The position numbers and the translations under genes were made by a program. Of a DNA stretch of 64,000 nt, positions 47,556 to 57,770 are shown one piece after another. The notes under the pieces are model-generated. The model ran no database searches and was not told the origin of the DNA. It saw only the letters and a list, made by a program, of their open reading frames with translations. The DNA lies in the NCBI GenBank assembly GCA_017590115.1, contig JAGGNK010007559.1:310001-374000 (forward strand), in the 5' to 3' direction. The DNA is from Montifringilla adamsi (Eukaryota > Chordata > Aves > Passeriformes > Passeridae). Positions within the stretch are counted from its first letter, which is position 1; the number at the start of each line of letters is the position of its first letter.

Positions 47556-49278
47556 TCAAGTGAAGATCTTGCGAGGGGCAGCGGTCTCCAGCTGCCTCAG
47601 GCCCAGGGGCACGTTCTCCTTGTTCTCTGGCCCGGCCTGCTGGGGTCGCATGCGGAAGTAGCAGGCTCGGCACACAGAGTGGTACTTGTCAGCTCCTCCG
47701 ATCACTTCAACCTGGAAGGGAAATTTGGGGAGTGGCTGCAGAGCCCAGCTCCCTGGAGGGAGCCTCTCTGTACCAGCAGGACTGGAAAAGTGAAACAGTT
47801 TCTGTTTCAAGGCACTCACCTCCCGCTCTGCTCCCAGCCTCTTGGTGTAGGAGGCCTCCCGGAAGCACTCCATGCACACAGCGTTCAGCTTCACCACGCT
47901 CTCCGCCAGCGGCACCAGGTTCAGGATGCTCCCAAAGGCCTGTGCGAGACAGCAGGGAACATGCTGCCGGGTGGGTTCCACGAGGGTCCCAAAGCAGCTG
48001 CGGTACCAAAATGAGTGTTTTACCTTTCTCTGGAAAGTCCCATCCAGAGCAGCAACAATGACGGTTTTCCCAGTGTTGGCCATTGTCTCACAGAACTCCA
48101 CAATGTCTGGGAACTGGAGGGGTACAGGCACATCGTAAAGAAGGATGGGGGGCAGCACTTGGCTCCAGATCCCACAGTGCATGCCCAGACAGCAGCATCA
48201 GGAACAAAGAAAATCAGAGCCCGCGTGCCCTGTCTGTGAAACGGGCTGCAGTCCCGCCCTCCTGTCTGCAGGGACTATAGGGAGGAGGCTTTGTAAGCAC
48301 AGCCACATGGACCAAACCGCCCCAGGGCATTATTCCCGCCCTCTCCTACAAAGGACACAGCCCTCGGTGCGCACAGAGGAGCGTGTGTCCCGCAGAGCCC
48401 AGCAAGCCCACCCCAGCCATGCACTTACAAACTGGCCCTCGTCGATGCCGATGACGGCGGCACCCAGCGCTTCCTGGTACACGTCCTGGAGGAGCCCGGC
48501 GGGCAGGGCCTCCATGGTGCTCCTGCGGGCAGGGAGGGAGTGAGCCGGGCAGGCCGGGCAGCCCCGTGGAGCGGGGTGTCCTTCTGCCCCGGCAGCTCAC
48601 TTGTCGTGTGTGGAGACCCCTGAAGAGCTGTAGCGCGTGTCCTTGGCATACTTCACCAGCAGGCACCGGTACTGGGCAAGCTGGAACCGCCGCACTCGCC
48701 GCATGAGTTCCGTGCTGCAAGACACGGTGCCAGCGGGCCTCAGCCTCAGCCTCAGCCTCAGCCCACCGCCTTCCCGCGCCCCCCGCCCGGCGCCTCCCGC
48801 TCCCGCCTACCTCTTCCCGGAGAACATGGGCCCGAAGATCACCTAAGGGAGAACGGTGCGGTCACAACAGCGGGCAGAACAGCGGGCAGCCCCGGCTCCA
48901 GCAGCCGGGGGCCCCCGCAGCCCCCTGAGCCCGGCGCGGCACCAGTACCTGCCCCAGCCCGTGCCCGGGGCAGTACCGTACCCGGAGCAGTACCGTACCC
49001 GTATCTGCCCCCAGCCCATGCCCGGGGCAGTACCGTACCCGGAGCAGTACCGTACCCGTATCTGCCCCCAGCCCGTGCCCGGGGCAGTACCGTACCCGTA
49101 TCTGCCTCCAGCGCGATGCACCCCACCGTTGCGGTACCTGCATCTGCTCCCACACCGGTGCCCCAGGGTGGCACCTGTACGCCTCCGCCCGTGCCCCGGG
49201 GTGACCCCGTACCTGTATCTGCCCGCGGGGTCGGCTGGGGGAGCCGGGATGGACACCGGGCACCGTCAGGCAGTTCAT
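47556..49278 (-). CDS. TK1: Cytosolic thymidine kinase 1
   Basis: Salvage enzyme phosphorylating thymidine to dTMP, made in S phase. Seven exons: 49213-49278, 48811-48842, 48601-48714, 48429-48522, 48024-48113, 47820-47939, 47556-47711. Total 672 nt, 223 aa (human 234). The N-terminus [22 protein letters not shown] leads to the P-loop GPMFSGKS at 26-33. The catalytic-base region is GIDEGQFFPD, with Glu about 99. Zinc-binding Cys pairs are VCMECF and VCRACY, and the lasso YHSVCR is present. A KEN box (ENKEN) at 203-205 in the tail matches the APC/C-Cdh1 degron of mammalian TK1, implying mitotic-exit destruction. Intron 1 is filled by a minisatellite derived from its own donor site. It is divergent from AFMID. 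Confidence 0.97.
48940..49225. repeat. Minisatellite of exon-1 donor copies in TK1 intron 1
   Basis: The plus-strand motif GTACC(C/T)G(T/C)ATCTGCC recurs at 48995, 49052, 49092 and 49134, and at 49209, where it is the true exon 1/intron 1 junction of TK1 (minus: GGGCAGATACAG|GTACGG). Further partial copies (CAGTACCGTACCCGG) fill the spaces. Spacings are 57, 40, 42 and 75 bp, so the array is imperfect. Confidence 0.85.
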
Positions 49279-49701
49279 GGCGGACTGCCGGCCTGAGCCC
49301 GCGCGCGCCGATTCGGCGCGGCCCCGTCAGCCAATCGGAGGAGGACTCTCCCCCACGCGCCGCAGCGCTAGCCAATCGCGAAAGGGTCTGCGCCGCCGCG
49401 CGGAGACGCTACCCAATGGGGACCAAGGGCGCCAAACTTTTTATTTTCCTTTGCCCGCTGGCTCCGCCCTCCCGGTCCCCAGCGGCCAATGGGACGTGGC
49501 CCCGCCTCCGGGCTCTGGCCTCACCTCCACGGTCTGGCCCCGCCCTCAAGCTCGGACCTCGCCTCCGGGACGGCCAATGGGAGCGCGCCAGCCCGCCCCC
49601 TGCTTAGGCCCCGCCCCTCGGCGGGCAGGCACCGGGAGCGGCACCGGCACCGGGATCAGGACCGCGAGCGGCACCGGGAGCGCCCCTGGAGCGGCCCCAC
49701 G
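49279..49701. promoter_or_regulatory. Bidirectional cell-cycle promoter TK1 / AFMID
   Basis: The 423 bp between the two start codons hold five CCAAT boxes on the plus strand, at 49331, 49372, 49413, 49486 and 49574. The first three are spaced exactly 41 bp apart. GGCGCCAAA at 49428-49436 is an E2F-type site (TTTGGCGCC on the other strand). No TATA box is evident in a standard position. CCAAT (NF-Y) plus E2F matches what is known of vertebrate TK1 promoters. Confidence 0.8.
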
Positions 49702-52070
49702 ATGGGCGGGTGGCGGGATCTGTCCGCGCAGGTACGGCCCCGAGGCAGGGCAAAGAGCGGCTCTCCCCGGGCCGCCGGCCGGGGGTGTCGGCGTGGCCCC
49801 GGCGCTGCCCCGCTGCCCCCCCGCAGGCGCTGGAGGACCATTACTCTCCCAGCCGCTGGTCCCCCCGCCTGGACCGGGACACCATCATCGACGCCCACCT
49901 CGCGGTGACGGCGGCAGGTGGGATCGCGGCTCCGGGACCGGGGCTGCGCTCGGTGCCACGGCGCCGTGCTCCACTGCCTCCCCCCTGCAGGAACCGAACG
50001 GGCCCGGGCCAGCGGGCAGACCTTGCTGCACGTGCCCTACGGCGACGGGGATGGGGAGAAGCTGGACATCTACTTTCCCACGGACCCTTGTGAAAGTGAG
50101 TGACCGGGTGGCGGGGACGGGAGCGGCAGGGTGGACACAGGCTCACCCCGCACTGTGCTGCGCAGCCTTCCCGGTTCTGGTCTACATCCACGGCGGATAC
50201 TGGCAGTGCATGAGGTGAGGTGGGCTGTCGGTGAGGGGTTCCTCGGGACGGGACCCCCTCACCAGCTCTTGCTGACCCCTTCTCCTGACACTGGGGCTTG
50301 CTCTGGGGACACAGGGTCTGGCCAGTCCCCAGCTGGCCCTGCAGCCCCTGGCTCCCACAGCCTGTCTGCATCTCTCTCTCCCCAGTAAGGACGATTCGGG
50401 GTTTGCAGCCCCCCCGCTGGTGTCGCAGGGGGTGGCAGTGGTGGCGGTGGGGTACGACATAGCCCCTAAAGGTAGGTGCTGGCCTGCAGAGGCTGCAGCT
50501 GCCTGCGTAGCCCAGTGCCCTCCAACCCTGCCCTTTGTCCTCTGCTTAGGCCACATGGACACCATGGTGCTGCAGGTGCGCCGCAGCCTCGTCTTCCTGG
50601 TGCAGCGGTACCCCAGGATCAGGTGGGCAGCTCCCGGGTCAGGGGCTGGTCTGTGAGAGTGGCTGGGGGGGCAAACAAGGCCTGGAGCGAGACAAAAGCT
50701 TTGGCACCTCGCTCCAAGCACTGGGCAGTGCCTGTGGCCACAATCCCCTGTCACCGCACAAGGCAGCGGCTGACGGATTGGGAAACATCTGAGCTGACAC
50801 ATTCGGGCTGTGCCACCTCCTCTGGACGGAGCAAAGCATGCCTAGTGTCCCTCTCAGTCGCTCCCTCCTCGTGGCTCACTGCTCCCTCCTTCCAGAGGCA
50901 TTTACTTGTGCGGACACTCAGCAGGGGCCCACCTGGCAGCCATGGTGCTGTCCACAGACTGGACGGAATTCCGAGTGGTGCCAGATATCAAAGGTAGCGT
51001 TGCCGTGTCCCAGAACAGGGTCGGGAGAAGAACTGGTCTCCACACCTGGGACAAGGCTGTGGGGCTGATTATGCTAACTGGTTATGAGGTCCCAGAGCTG
51101 TGGAGCCACCCAGGCTGCAGCTCCTCACCTGGCAGTGCCTCTGCCTCCAGGAGCGGTGCTGGTGAGCGGCCTGTATGACCTGGAGCCCATCCTGCACACC
51201 TATGTGAACGACGCTCTGAACATGAGCCGGTGAGCTCACACGCTGTGGGGACAGAGCACAGGCAGGCAGTGTCAGTGGCCCTGCAGCCACTCTGCCCCCA
51301 TGCCTGCCCCAGCTGGGGAGCCCAGCTGACAGCACGGGCGCTCCTGGAGCGAAGGGCTGCATCAGCTGCCACCGGCGTGTCTCCTGCAGGGAGGTGGCCC
51401 AGAGGAACAGCCCCATGAGACATGTCACCCCAGCAGCGCCAGCAGCCTGCCAGGTGCTCGTGGCTGTGGCCCAGCATGACTCCCCAGAGTTCCGCAGGCA
51501 GTCACAGGAGTACAGCCAGGTGAGCACCAGGCAGCCACAGGAGCACAGCCAGGTGAGCTCCAGGCAGCCACAGGAGCACGGCCAGGTGAGCACCAGGCAG
51601 CCACAGGAGCACAGCCAGGTGAGCTCCAGCAGCACCCTGCTCGGGTCTGGTTGGGACACTGCTCCAGGCACCCCTCACCAGCTTACCCAACTGGGAGGAA
51701 GAGCTTCTGTGCTGAGCCAGAGCAGTTTCTGGCTCACTGGAGGACACCAGTCCTGGCCAGGACATTATTCCTGCTGCTTGTCCAGCGCAGGTGGAGCTTG
51801 GGGTCCATCCTGCAGCACTCCTCTCTCCGCAGGCCCTGCGTGCAGCTGGCTGGTCTGTCTCTCTGCTGGATCTGGCTGGTGTGGATCACTTTGATGTCAT
51901 TGAGAGGCTGTCAGAGGACAGCTACATCCTCACTCAGGTAGGCAGGAGGGCTGTGCCAAGGCGGATCAGGTGGGCTGCCACCTCCCTCTGGGGAGGTGCA
52001 GGGTCAGGGGCTTTTCACAGGGTTTGGTTCCTCATCCCAGGTGATTCTCAACATGATTTCAAGAGCATGA
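49702..52070 (+). CDS. AFMID: Kynurenine (arylformamine) formamidase
   Basis: Alpha/beta hydrolase converting N-formylkynurenine to kynurenine and formate in tryptophan catabolism. Eleven exons: 49702-49731, 49827-49917, 49991-50095, 50166-50214, 50386-50471, 50550-50622, 50896-50993, 51151-51229, 51390-51519, 51833-51937, 52041-52070. Total 876 nt, 291 aa (human about 303). The oxyanion motif HGGYW is at 84-88. The nucleophile elbow GHSAG has Ser153. Asp234 in QHDSPEF and His266 in GVDHFD complete the triad. Other family blocks are [19 protein letters not shown] and [13 protein letters not shown]. The last exon encodes only nine residues. The exon 9 donor is repeated four times in frame (see repeat). 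Head-to-head with TK1. Confidence 0.96.
51493..51630 (+). repeat. 33-bp tandem array repeating the AFMID exon 9 donor
   Basis: Four 33-bp units each contain CACAGGAG-ACAGCCAG|GTGAGC-like sequence. The first unit is the end of exon 9 itself. Donor-like GT positions are 51520, 51553, 51586 and 51619, exactly 33 bp apart. Translated in the exon 9 frame, each unit reads VS(T/S)RQPQEH(S/G)Q, so use of a later donor would insert 11, 22 or 33 residues after residue 247 without a stop. Confidence 0.93.
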
Positions 52071-52352
52071 TGGCACCTCAGGAGTAAACAGATGGGGACC
52101 GTGGCCCTGTGTGTTGGCAATGGGCATCTGACATCCCCCGCCTGCTGCCTCCTCAGTCTAACACAGGGCCACCACTGTCTCAGACCCACACTGTGCCCTC
52201 TCTGCTCAGCCCAGCCCAGGCTGGTGCCCCTTCCCTGGAGTGGTCCTGCCCACTGGAGCGCAGCGGACTGAGGGCTGCAAGGCTCTGACTGGGCAGCTGG
52301 ATCATGAAGTTTGCTCCCTCAGTGTCCTTTAAACTGCACATTGGCAATACAG

Positions 52353-52358
52353 AATAAA
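52353..52358 (+). terminator. AFMID poly(A) signal AATAAA
   Basis: Canonical hexamer in ATACAGAATAAAATGGG, about 280 nt after the AFMID stop codon. Confidence 0.8.
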
Positions 52359-52775
52359 ATGGGAATTACTGCTGGCTGGGGTAGTGCTTCCCAGGGAGCC
52401 ACTGAGTGCACACCTGAAGCAACTGCTGCTGAGAGAATCCCTTCTTCCAGTGCAGAGTTCTGGGACTTGCTGACCCAGAACATGACAGGGAAGCCTGGGC
52501 AGCCCATTGCTGCTGTGGGACAGAATGACATAAGCCTCTGTGAATGGGAGTGACACAGCCATCTGGGCCAGGCTCCTGGGACAGTCCTGGCCAGACACAA
52601 ACCTTGGCATTGCTGTGCAGCAACCCTGGTCCTGTGGCTGAGATGGTTCCATGTCCTCAGGAGCAACTGTCCCTCCACGGGGACCTTGGCTGTGATGATG
52701 TCCCTGCTGCAAAGCAAGGAAAAGAGCACATTTGAGAGAAAACAACCTGCACAGCTACAGTACCAGCAAAAGTTG

Positions 52776-52781
52776 TTTATT
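52776..52781 (-). terminator. THA1 poly(A) signal AATAAA
   Basis: TTTATT on the plus strand in GTTGTTTATTTTGTGC reads AATAAA on the minus strand, 170 nt past the THA1 stop codon. Confidence 0.8.
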
Positions 52782-52950
52782 TTGTGCACTGACTGCCTCA
52801 AGGGCTGGGCTCACATTGGTTTGTCAGGCTGCCTGTGAGGGCTGATGTCAAGTTTCAGATGGCTGGGAACACATCTGGAGCACAAAGGGGCTGGTCCCAG
52901 TCCTTGCTCTGGGCTGCCTGACCGCTGCAGTTGTGGGGTTGGCAGAATGC

Positions 52951-55285
52951 TCAGGCTCCCCCACTGCCTGGAGGCATCGGATGCAATCCCAAGGCCAATT
53001 CCTCCTGGCACTTCCTGGCCACAAATTCCAGCTTCCTCCTTGCAAGCTCAGTGTCACGGGCCGAGATGTTGCGGTGCCAGACGGCGCGCACAGTCCGTGC
53101 CGACCAGGGGAACAGCAAGACGCTGACAGCCTGCCCAGTCTCAGCCTCCTCCTCCTCGCTGACGGCACGCAGGCGGTCGCAGAGCTCGGTGGGGGACGGC
53201 CAGGCCCCCTGGATATTCACCATCACAATGTTGGTCTCCACTGCTGCCAGGTTGACGGAGCAGATGGGAGAGTCCAGCACGTGGATACCTGCAGGAGGCC
53301 GAGGCAGTGCAAGCCCACTGCCCAATGGCCTGGAAGAGGCTACCTGCCCCAGCCCTGCCCCAGGTTCTGGACAAGGAAGAGCCCTTTCTCCCCCCATGTG
53401 GTACCAGGGTCACTGAGCACAGCACAGGGATGGTCATGGCATGATCCTGGCAGGTGAGGATCCCAGCAGCATCCTCACCCGGCTGGAGACCCAGAGTAGC
53501 CATCCAGGGATGGTGCTCAAGCCACCAGCACTGCTGGGCAGTGCCAGGCGTGCTGTTACATCCCAGCACGCTCGGGGCCCTGAGGTACCTTCCGCAAAGT
53601 GCCGGGCGTTGTCGTGGTCCCTGCGCAGCGTGGCCTCCGCGTGCTGCAGCCCGAGGCGGGCGGCGGCCGCCAGCACTCCCACCTGCCGCATGCCCCCGCC
53701 CAGCAGCTTCCGCACGCGCCAGGCCTCGGCGACAAACTGCCTGCACCCCGCCAGCACCGCGCCAGCCGGGGCGCCCAGGCCCTGCAGAGCCACCAACGGG
53801 GTCACTCCAGCTGTTCCAGGGCCAGCTGCCCCTCCCAGCCTGCCAGGTGCGTTCTTAGCCCAACACCTGCAAACAATGGCCAGGGTCTGGCTTGTGCTGG
53901 CCCCTGCCAGCCCTGCGGACCCCTCCCCACACAAGCACACCTTGGAGAAGCAGAGGGACACAGAGTCACAGTGCTGGGCAATCTGAGCTGGCTCCACACC
54001 CTGGGCCACTGCTGCATTCATCAGTCGTGCACCGTCCATGTGCACCCGCAGCCCGTAATGGTCCGCAAGCCCACGGACCTGGGAGTCAGGGGGACAGCTG
54101 GTTTGGGAGGGACCCCTGGGGCATCTAGTGCCACCACAAGCCATCTCTGAGCTCCAGTGTCCCCGCAGTGCCATTGTGCAGGGCCCAGCTGCCCACGCCA
54201 GGCATGATCGTGCCAGCACCATCCGTGGGCTCTCACCTGCCTGAGATAGGTGAGGGGCAGTGCCCGGCCGCCCGCCGAGCTGTGCGTGTTCTCCAGACAG
54301 ATGAGCTCAGGGCGCGGGTGGTACTGGCTGCCGTGGGCCTCACGGATGGCCTGCTCCAGCTGCTCCAGGTCGAATGTGCCGTTCGGCAGATCTGGCAGGG
54401 CCTGGGAGTGCACACCGGCGACCTGTGCCCAGGGCAGGGAAGAGCACGGAGCTGACAGGGGACAGTGGTGGCGCACGGGGGCTCCAGCCCTCTGTCCCCT
54501 CCATCGGGTGTGTACAGTCCGCAATCGTGCTGCAGCCCGTGCCTTGGGACAATGACCCAAGGAATGCCCTGGCAGCGGATCCTCCGCCTGGCCGGGCCCT
54601 GGCAGCCAGAGGAGGGCAGCACGCGGCCGCCCTCCTGCACTGCCACCAGCGCCACCAGCGCCACCAGCGCCACCAGCGCCACCAGCGCCACCGCCCGCCG
54701 CGCTCACCTGCGCGGCCCCGCCGTGCTCGTAGACGTGCAGGTGGGCGTCCCGGCCCAGGAACAGCTGAGCCCCCCTGCGCTGGCAGTGGCACATCACTGG
54801 GAGAGAAGGGCCGTGAGGGAGGGAGCAGGGGCAGCATTCCACAGCCGGGGGGCACGAGGCGCTGCGAGCCCCGGACTAACCGGCGATGAGGTTGGCCATG
54901 GTGGCCGTGGGCACGAACAGAGCCGATTCCGTCCCCAGAGTCGCCGCGGCCCGGCGCTGCAGCTCTGCGGGGGACACGGCTGTCCTGGGTGGCTGGCGCT
55001 GGGCTGCCCCCAGCTCCGGGCCCCCATCCCGCTGCCCCCGGCCCGGGGGCTGGCAGGCAGGGACCCCCGGCAGGCCCGTCCCCTCCGCCCACCGTTCACC
55101 GCCGGGTCCTCCCCGTAGTCGTCGTCGCCCACGGCGGCGCGGGCCATGGCACGGCGCATCCCCGCGCACGGCCGGGTCACCGTGTCGCTCCGCAGGTCCA
55201 CGACAAGAGGCGGGGCCGCGGCGGGACCCCGCGGCTGCCTCCCCCCGGGCCCGGGCAGCCACCCCCGCCGCAGCACCGTCCGCAT
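52951..55285 (-). CDS. THA1: Threonine aldolase (PLP enzyme)
   Basis: Fold-type I PLP enzyme cleaving L-threonine or allo-threonine to glycine and acetaldehyde. Seven exons: 55093-55285, 54881-54964, 54708-54796, 54237-54422, 53941-54078, 53589-53781, 52951-53288. Total 1221 nt, 406 aa, close to mouse Tha1 (about 400). The Arg-rich start [13 protein letters not shown] could be a mitochondrial targeting peptide. An in-frame upstream ATG (55417) is less likely. Family blocks are [65 protein letters not shown] (Asp199) and SLCFSKGLGAPAG, with the Schiff-base Lys230 at the end of exon 5. All splice sites and the frame are intact, unlike the human locus (THA1P), which is a pseudogene. Confidence 0.94.
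54642..54693. repeat. CACCAGCGC repeat in THA1 intron 3
   Basis: Between five and six tandem copies of CACCAGCGC lie about 15 bp downstream of the THA1 exon 3 donor on the minus strand. The donor itself is not part of the unit. Confidence 0.9.
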
Positions 55286-57770
55286 GGCCAGGACCGCCCC
55301 CCGCAAGGGCTCCCGGGCGGGGGCGGGATCGGGATCGCCCTTCCCGGGAATACGGGGCGGGAACGGGGCAGCGGCTCCGGCGCGGGCACTCGGAGCGCCG
55401 TCCCTACGAGCCCCCATCCCTCCATCCCACACCACACACGGGTGGGGATTGCCCCGGCCCTGCACTGTCCCATCCTGGGTGTCCCACGGGAGGGAGCGCC
55501 AGGGGGATCCTTCAGAGTCTTTCCGTGGCTGAGCAGGAGTTGCTCCCGCCCCGCTGCCAGCGAGGCTGGCACAGGCTCGTCTGGCACTGGGAGCTGGCTC
55601 CGGCCCTGGCTGCGTGTGCCCTGGCAGCACGGCAGGTGGGCTGGCACTGCAGCGGGGATCTCTGGGATCTCTGCGCAGCTTCACTGACCTCGGCACTCTC
55701 TGCCTGCTCTGAGGGGACCCAGCAGCCTCTTGCAGAAATTCTCACTGCCCCTCAGCAGGAGGCGAGTGTCCAAAGCAGTGGCGAGACCCCCTCACCTCCC
55801 TGCGCTGGGCTGGACCAGCCGGACCATGCTCCCTGCTGCCAGCATGGGGGGCACCACTCTGCAGCACCCAGCACCTCTCCTGGCATTTGCAGGGGATAAT
55901 AGGACAGGTGCATTAAGGCGCCTCTTCCCCTCAGCCCCTGCCCACCTGTGGACGTGGTGTGCTCCAGCCACCTGTGCCATGCTGCTGCCTTCTCCCTCCC
56001 TCCCTCTGCCATGTGCCCCCCCAGCCTGGCTGCCCCAGGTCCCCTATCCCGAGCCCCCTGCAGCCGCCCCACTGGTGCCCCTGCCCATGGAGCCCCCTCC
56101 CTCACTATCGCCTGTCACCCCCCCGTGCTGTCAGCCCTGCAGATGAGTGAGCCATAAACAGTCCTTCATGAGACGTTTTTCACACGCAGGGCCACATGTT
56201 AACAGTTTTTCTTTATTTACTGCCTCCATTTCCTCTTTGTTCCAGGAACTTGTCCTCCAACTTCAAGCTGCTCATGATTAGGCAAAAAGGCCTCTAATCT
56301 CCCCGATCTGATTTACCGTCACTGAGAGCAGACGCTTCCCGTTACTGGCCCTGGACCTGGGAGCACGGACAGCTGAGCTGTGCCGGCTGCTGAGCCCAGC
56401 TGAGCCTCCCCAAAGCTGCCCCGCCACACACACCGCCTTCCCGGCAGCTTCCTCTTCCAGTAAGCGCTGGGCAGTGCAGCCAGTCACGCCGCAGGTGAAG
56501 GGCTGGGGGAGCAGCGGCTGTGGGGCCCCAGGCCGGGGACCCCCCCCTCCACCTGGGGCGGCTACTGTAGGGCAGGGCAGCCTTTGAAGCCACTTTCTCT
56601 GCCTGGAAGGGCCAGATGGCTGCAGCACCCCCCAGCATGAGCTTCCCAGCCACTCACCCAGCCACTCCCTGGCACCTGGTGGGCTGGTTGATTGCCCTGG
56701 TGTGCCCAAAGCTGAAGCGCAGCTCAGGGCTCTGCTGTGGGCAGCCCCCCCAGCCCAGTCAGGGTCCGCAGCCAAGCAGGGGCTCCTTCACTGGGCAGCA
56801 GCCACAGCTTCTGCAGGACTGTGCAGTGTGGCTGGGTGTGTTCCACAGAGCCCCTTGTCCTTCAGCCGTGTGCCTTTCCCCAGGACTTCGGTCTGGGACC
56901 TGCCTTGGGGGTCCCCCCTTGCTACCAGCACCCACAGAGCTACCCCTGCAGGTGACCCAGCAGGGCCATGGCGGGGCCAGCTCTGGGACCATGGAAGCGC
57001 TTGGTGGCCTTATGTGGAGCGGCTGAATGGACACCACAGGAGCTGGGCAAAGGGTGGGCAGTGCCAGTGTCTGGCCAGGGGCTTGGCTGGCAGCTGGGGA
57101 CTAGCGGGGGGCTCACCCAGGACCACAGTGCACCACAGGACTGCAGTCACCACCTGCCCACACCAGCTCCCGTGGTGGGCTAAGCCCCTGCCCCGCTGGG
57201 CTCAGCTCCTGCTCCAGTCGTGCCTCCCCAGGGCTAAAATTAGCAGCTGAGGCCTGGCTGGGGAGCCGGGAGTGGAGCCCAGATCCCACCGCGGAGGATC
57301 GGGTTTCCCCCCTCCCTACCACAGGCCTGGCAACCACTGGGGCCGATTCCCGGAGCTGGGCCCCCCTGCTACCAGCCCCACTGGCAGCCCCATCCCCGGC
57401 CTGCCAGGCCCCGCTGCTGGGTCTGCACGTCCCCAGGGCTGAGCCCTGGCACATCCCGGCTGCAGGAGGGGCTGTGGGAGCACGGTGCTGTAGCTCCGGG
57501 GCATCAGCGGGCTGGGGCAGAGCCCTTTGCCCCTGGCACACACACATGGTTGCCCTGGGACAGGCTGGCAGTGGGCTCTGCTCCCAGCCTCCCAGGCAGA
57601 GCATGGCTGCGGCCATGGAGCTGCCAGTGGCCCCGGCAATGCCCCGGGGGTCTTGTGCTGAGTGCCCTCAGGACCTGGCAGTGACCATATCATGCTCACC
57701 ATGAGTTCGGGGTGCTTTTCCCGTCGGGCTGCCTTAGCCCTGCGGCCACACTGCCCGTGCTGCTCACCCT
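55286..57770. other. Intergenic: THA1 upstream region
   Basis: The first 150 bp are CpG-rich and probably contain the THA1 promoter. The rest shows no exon I recognise. Around 56160-56330 the sequence is AT-richer than its surroundings and includes a minus-strand AATAAA near 56210, which might end an unseen minus-strand transcript. Confidence 0.5.

Larger units (their letters stand above)
52071..52950. other. Convergent 3' region AFMID / THA1
   Basis: No coding exon is seen. The interval contains the AFMID 3' UTR to 52358, about 400 bp of spacer, and the THA1 3' UTR from about 52776. There is no room for BIRC5 or TMEM235, which lie here in human. Confidence 0.65.

Noticed and set aside
51394..51894. 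Single long AFMID exon running through the 33-bp array
   Set aside because: The frame stays open because the unit is 33 bp, but the conserved protein resumes only at the acceptor 51833, and the intervening residues have no family counterpart. Partial use through later donors remains possible and is reported separately.
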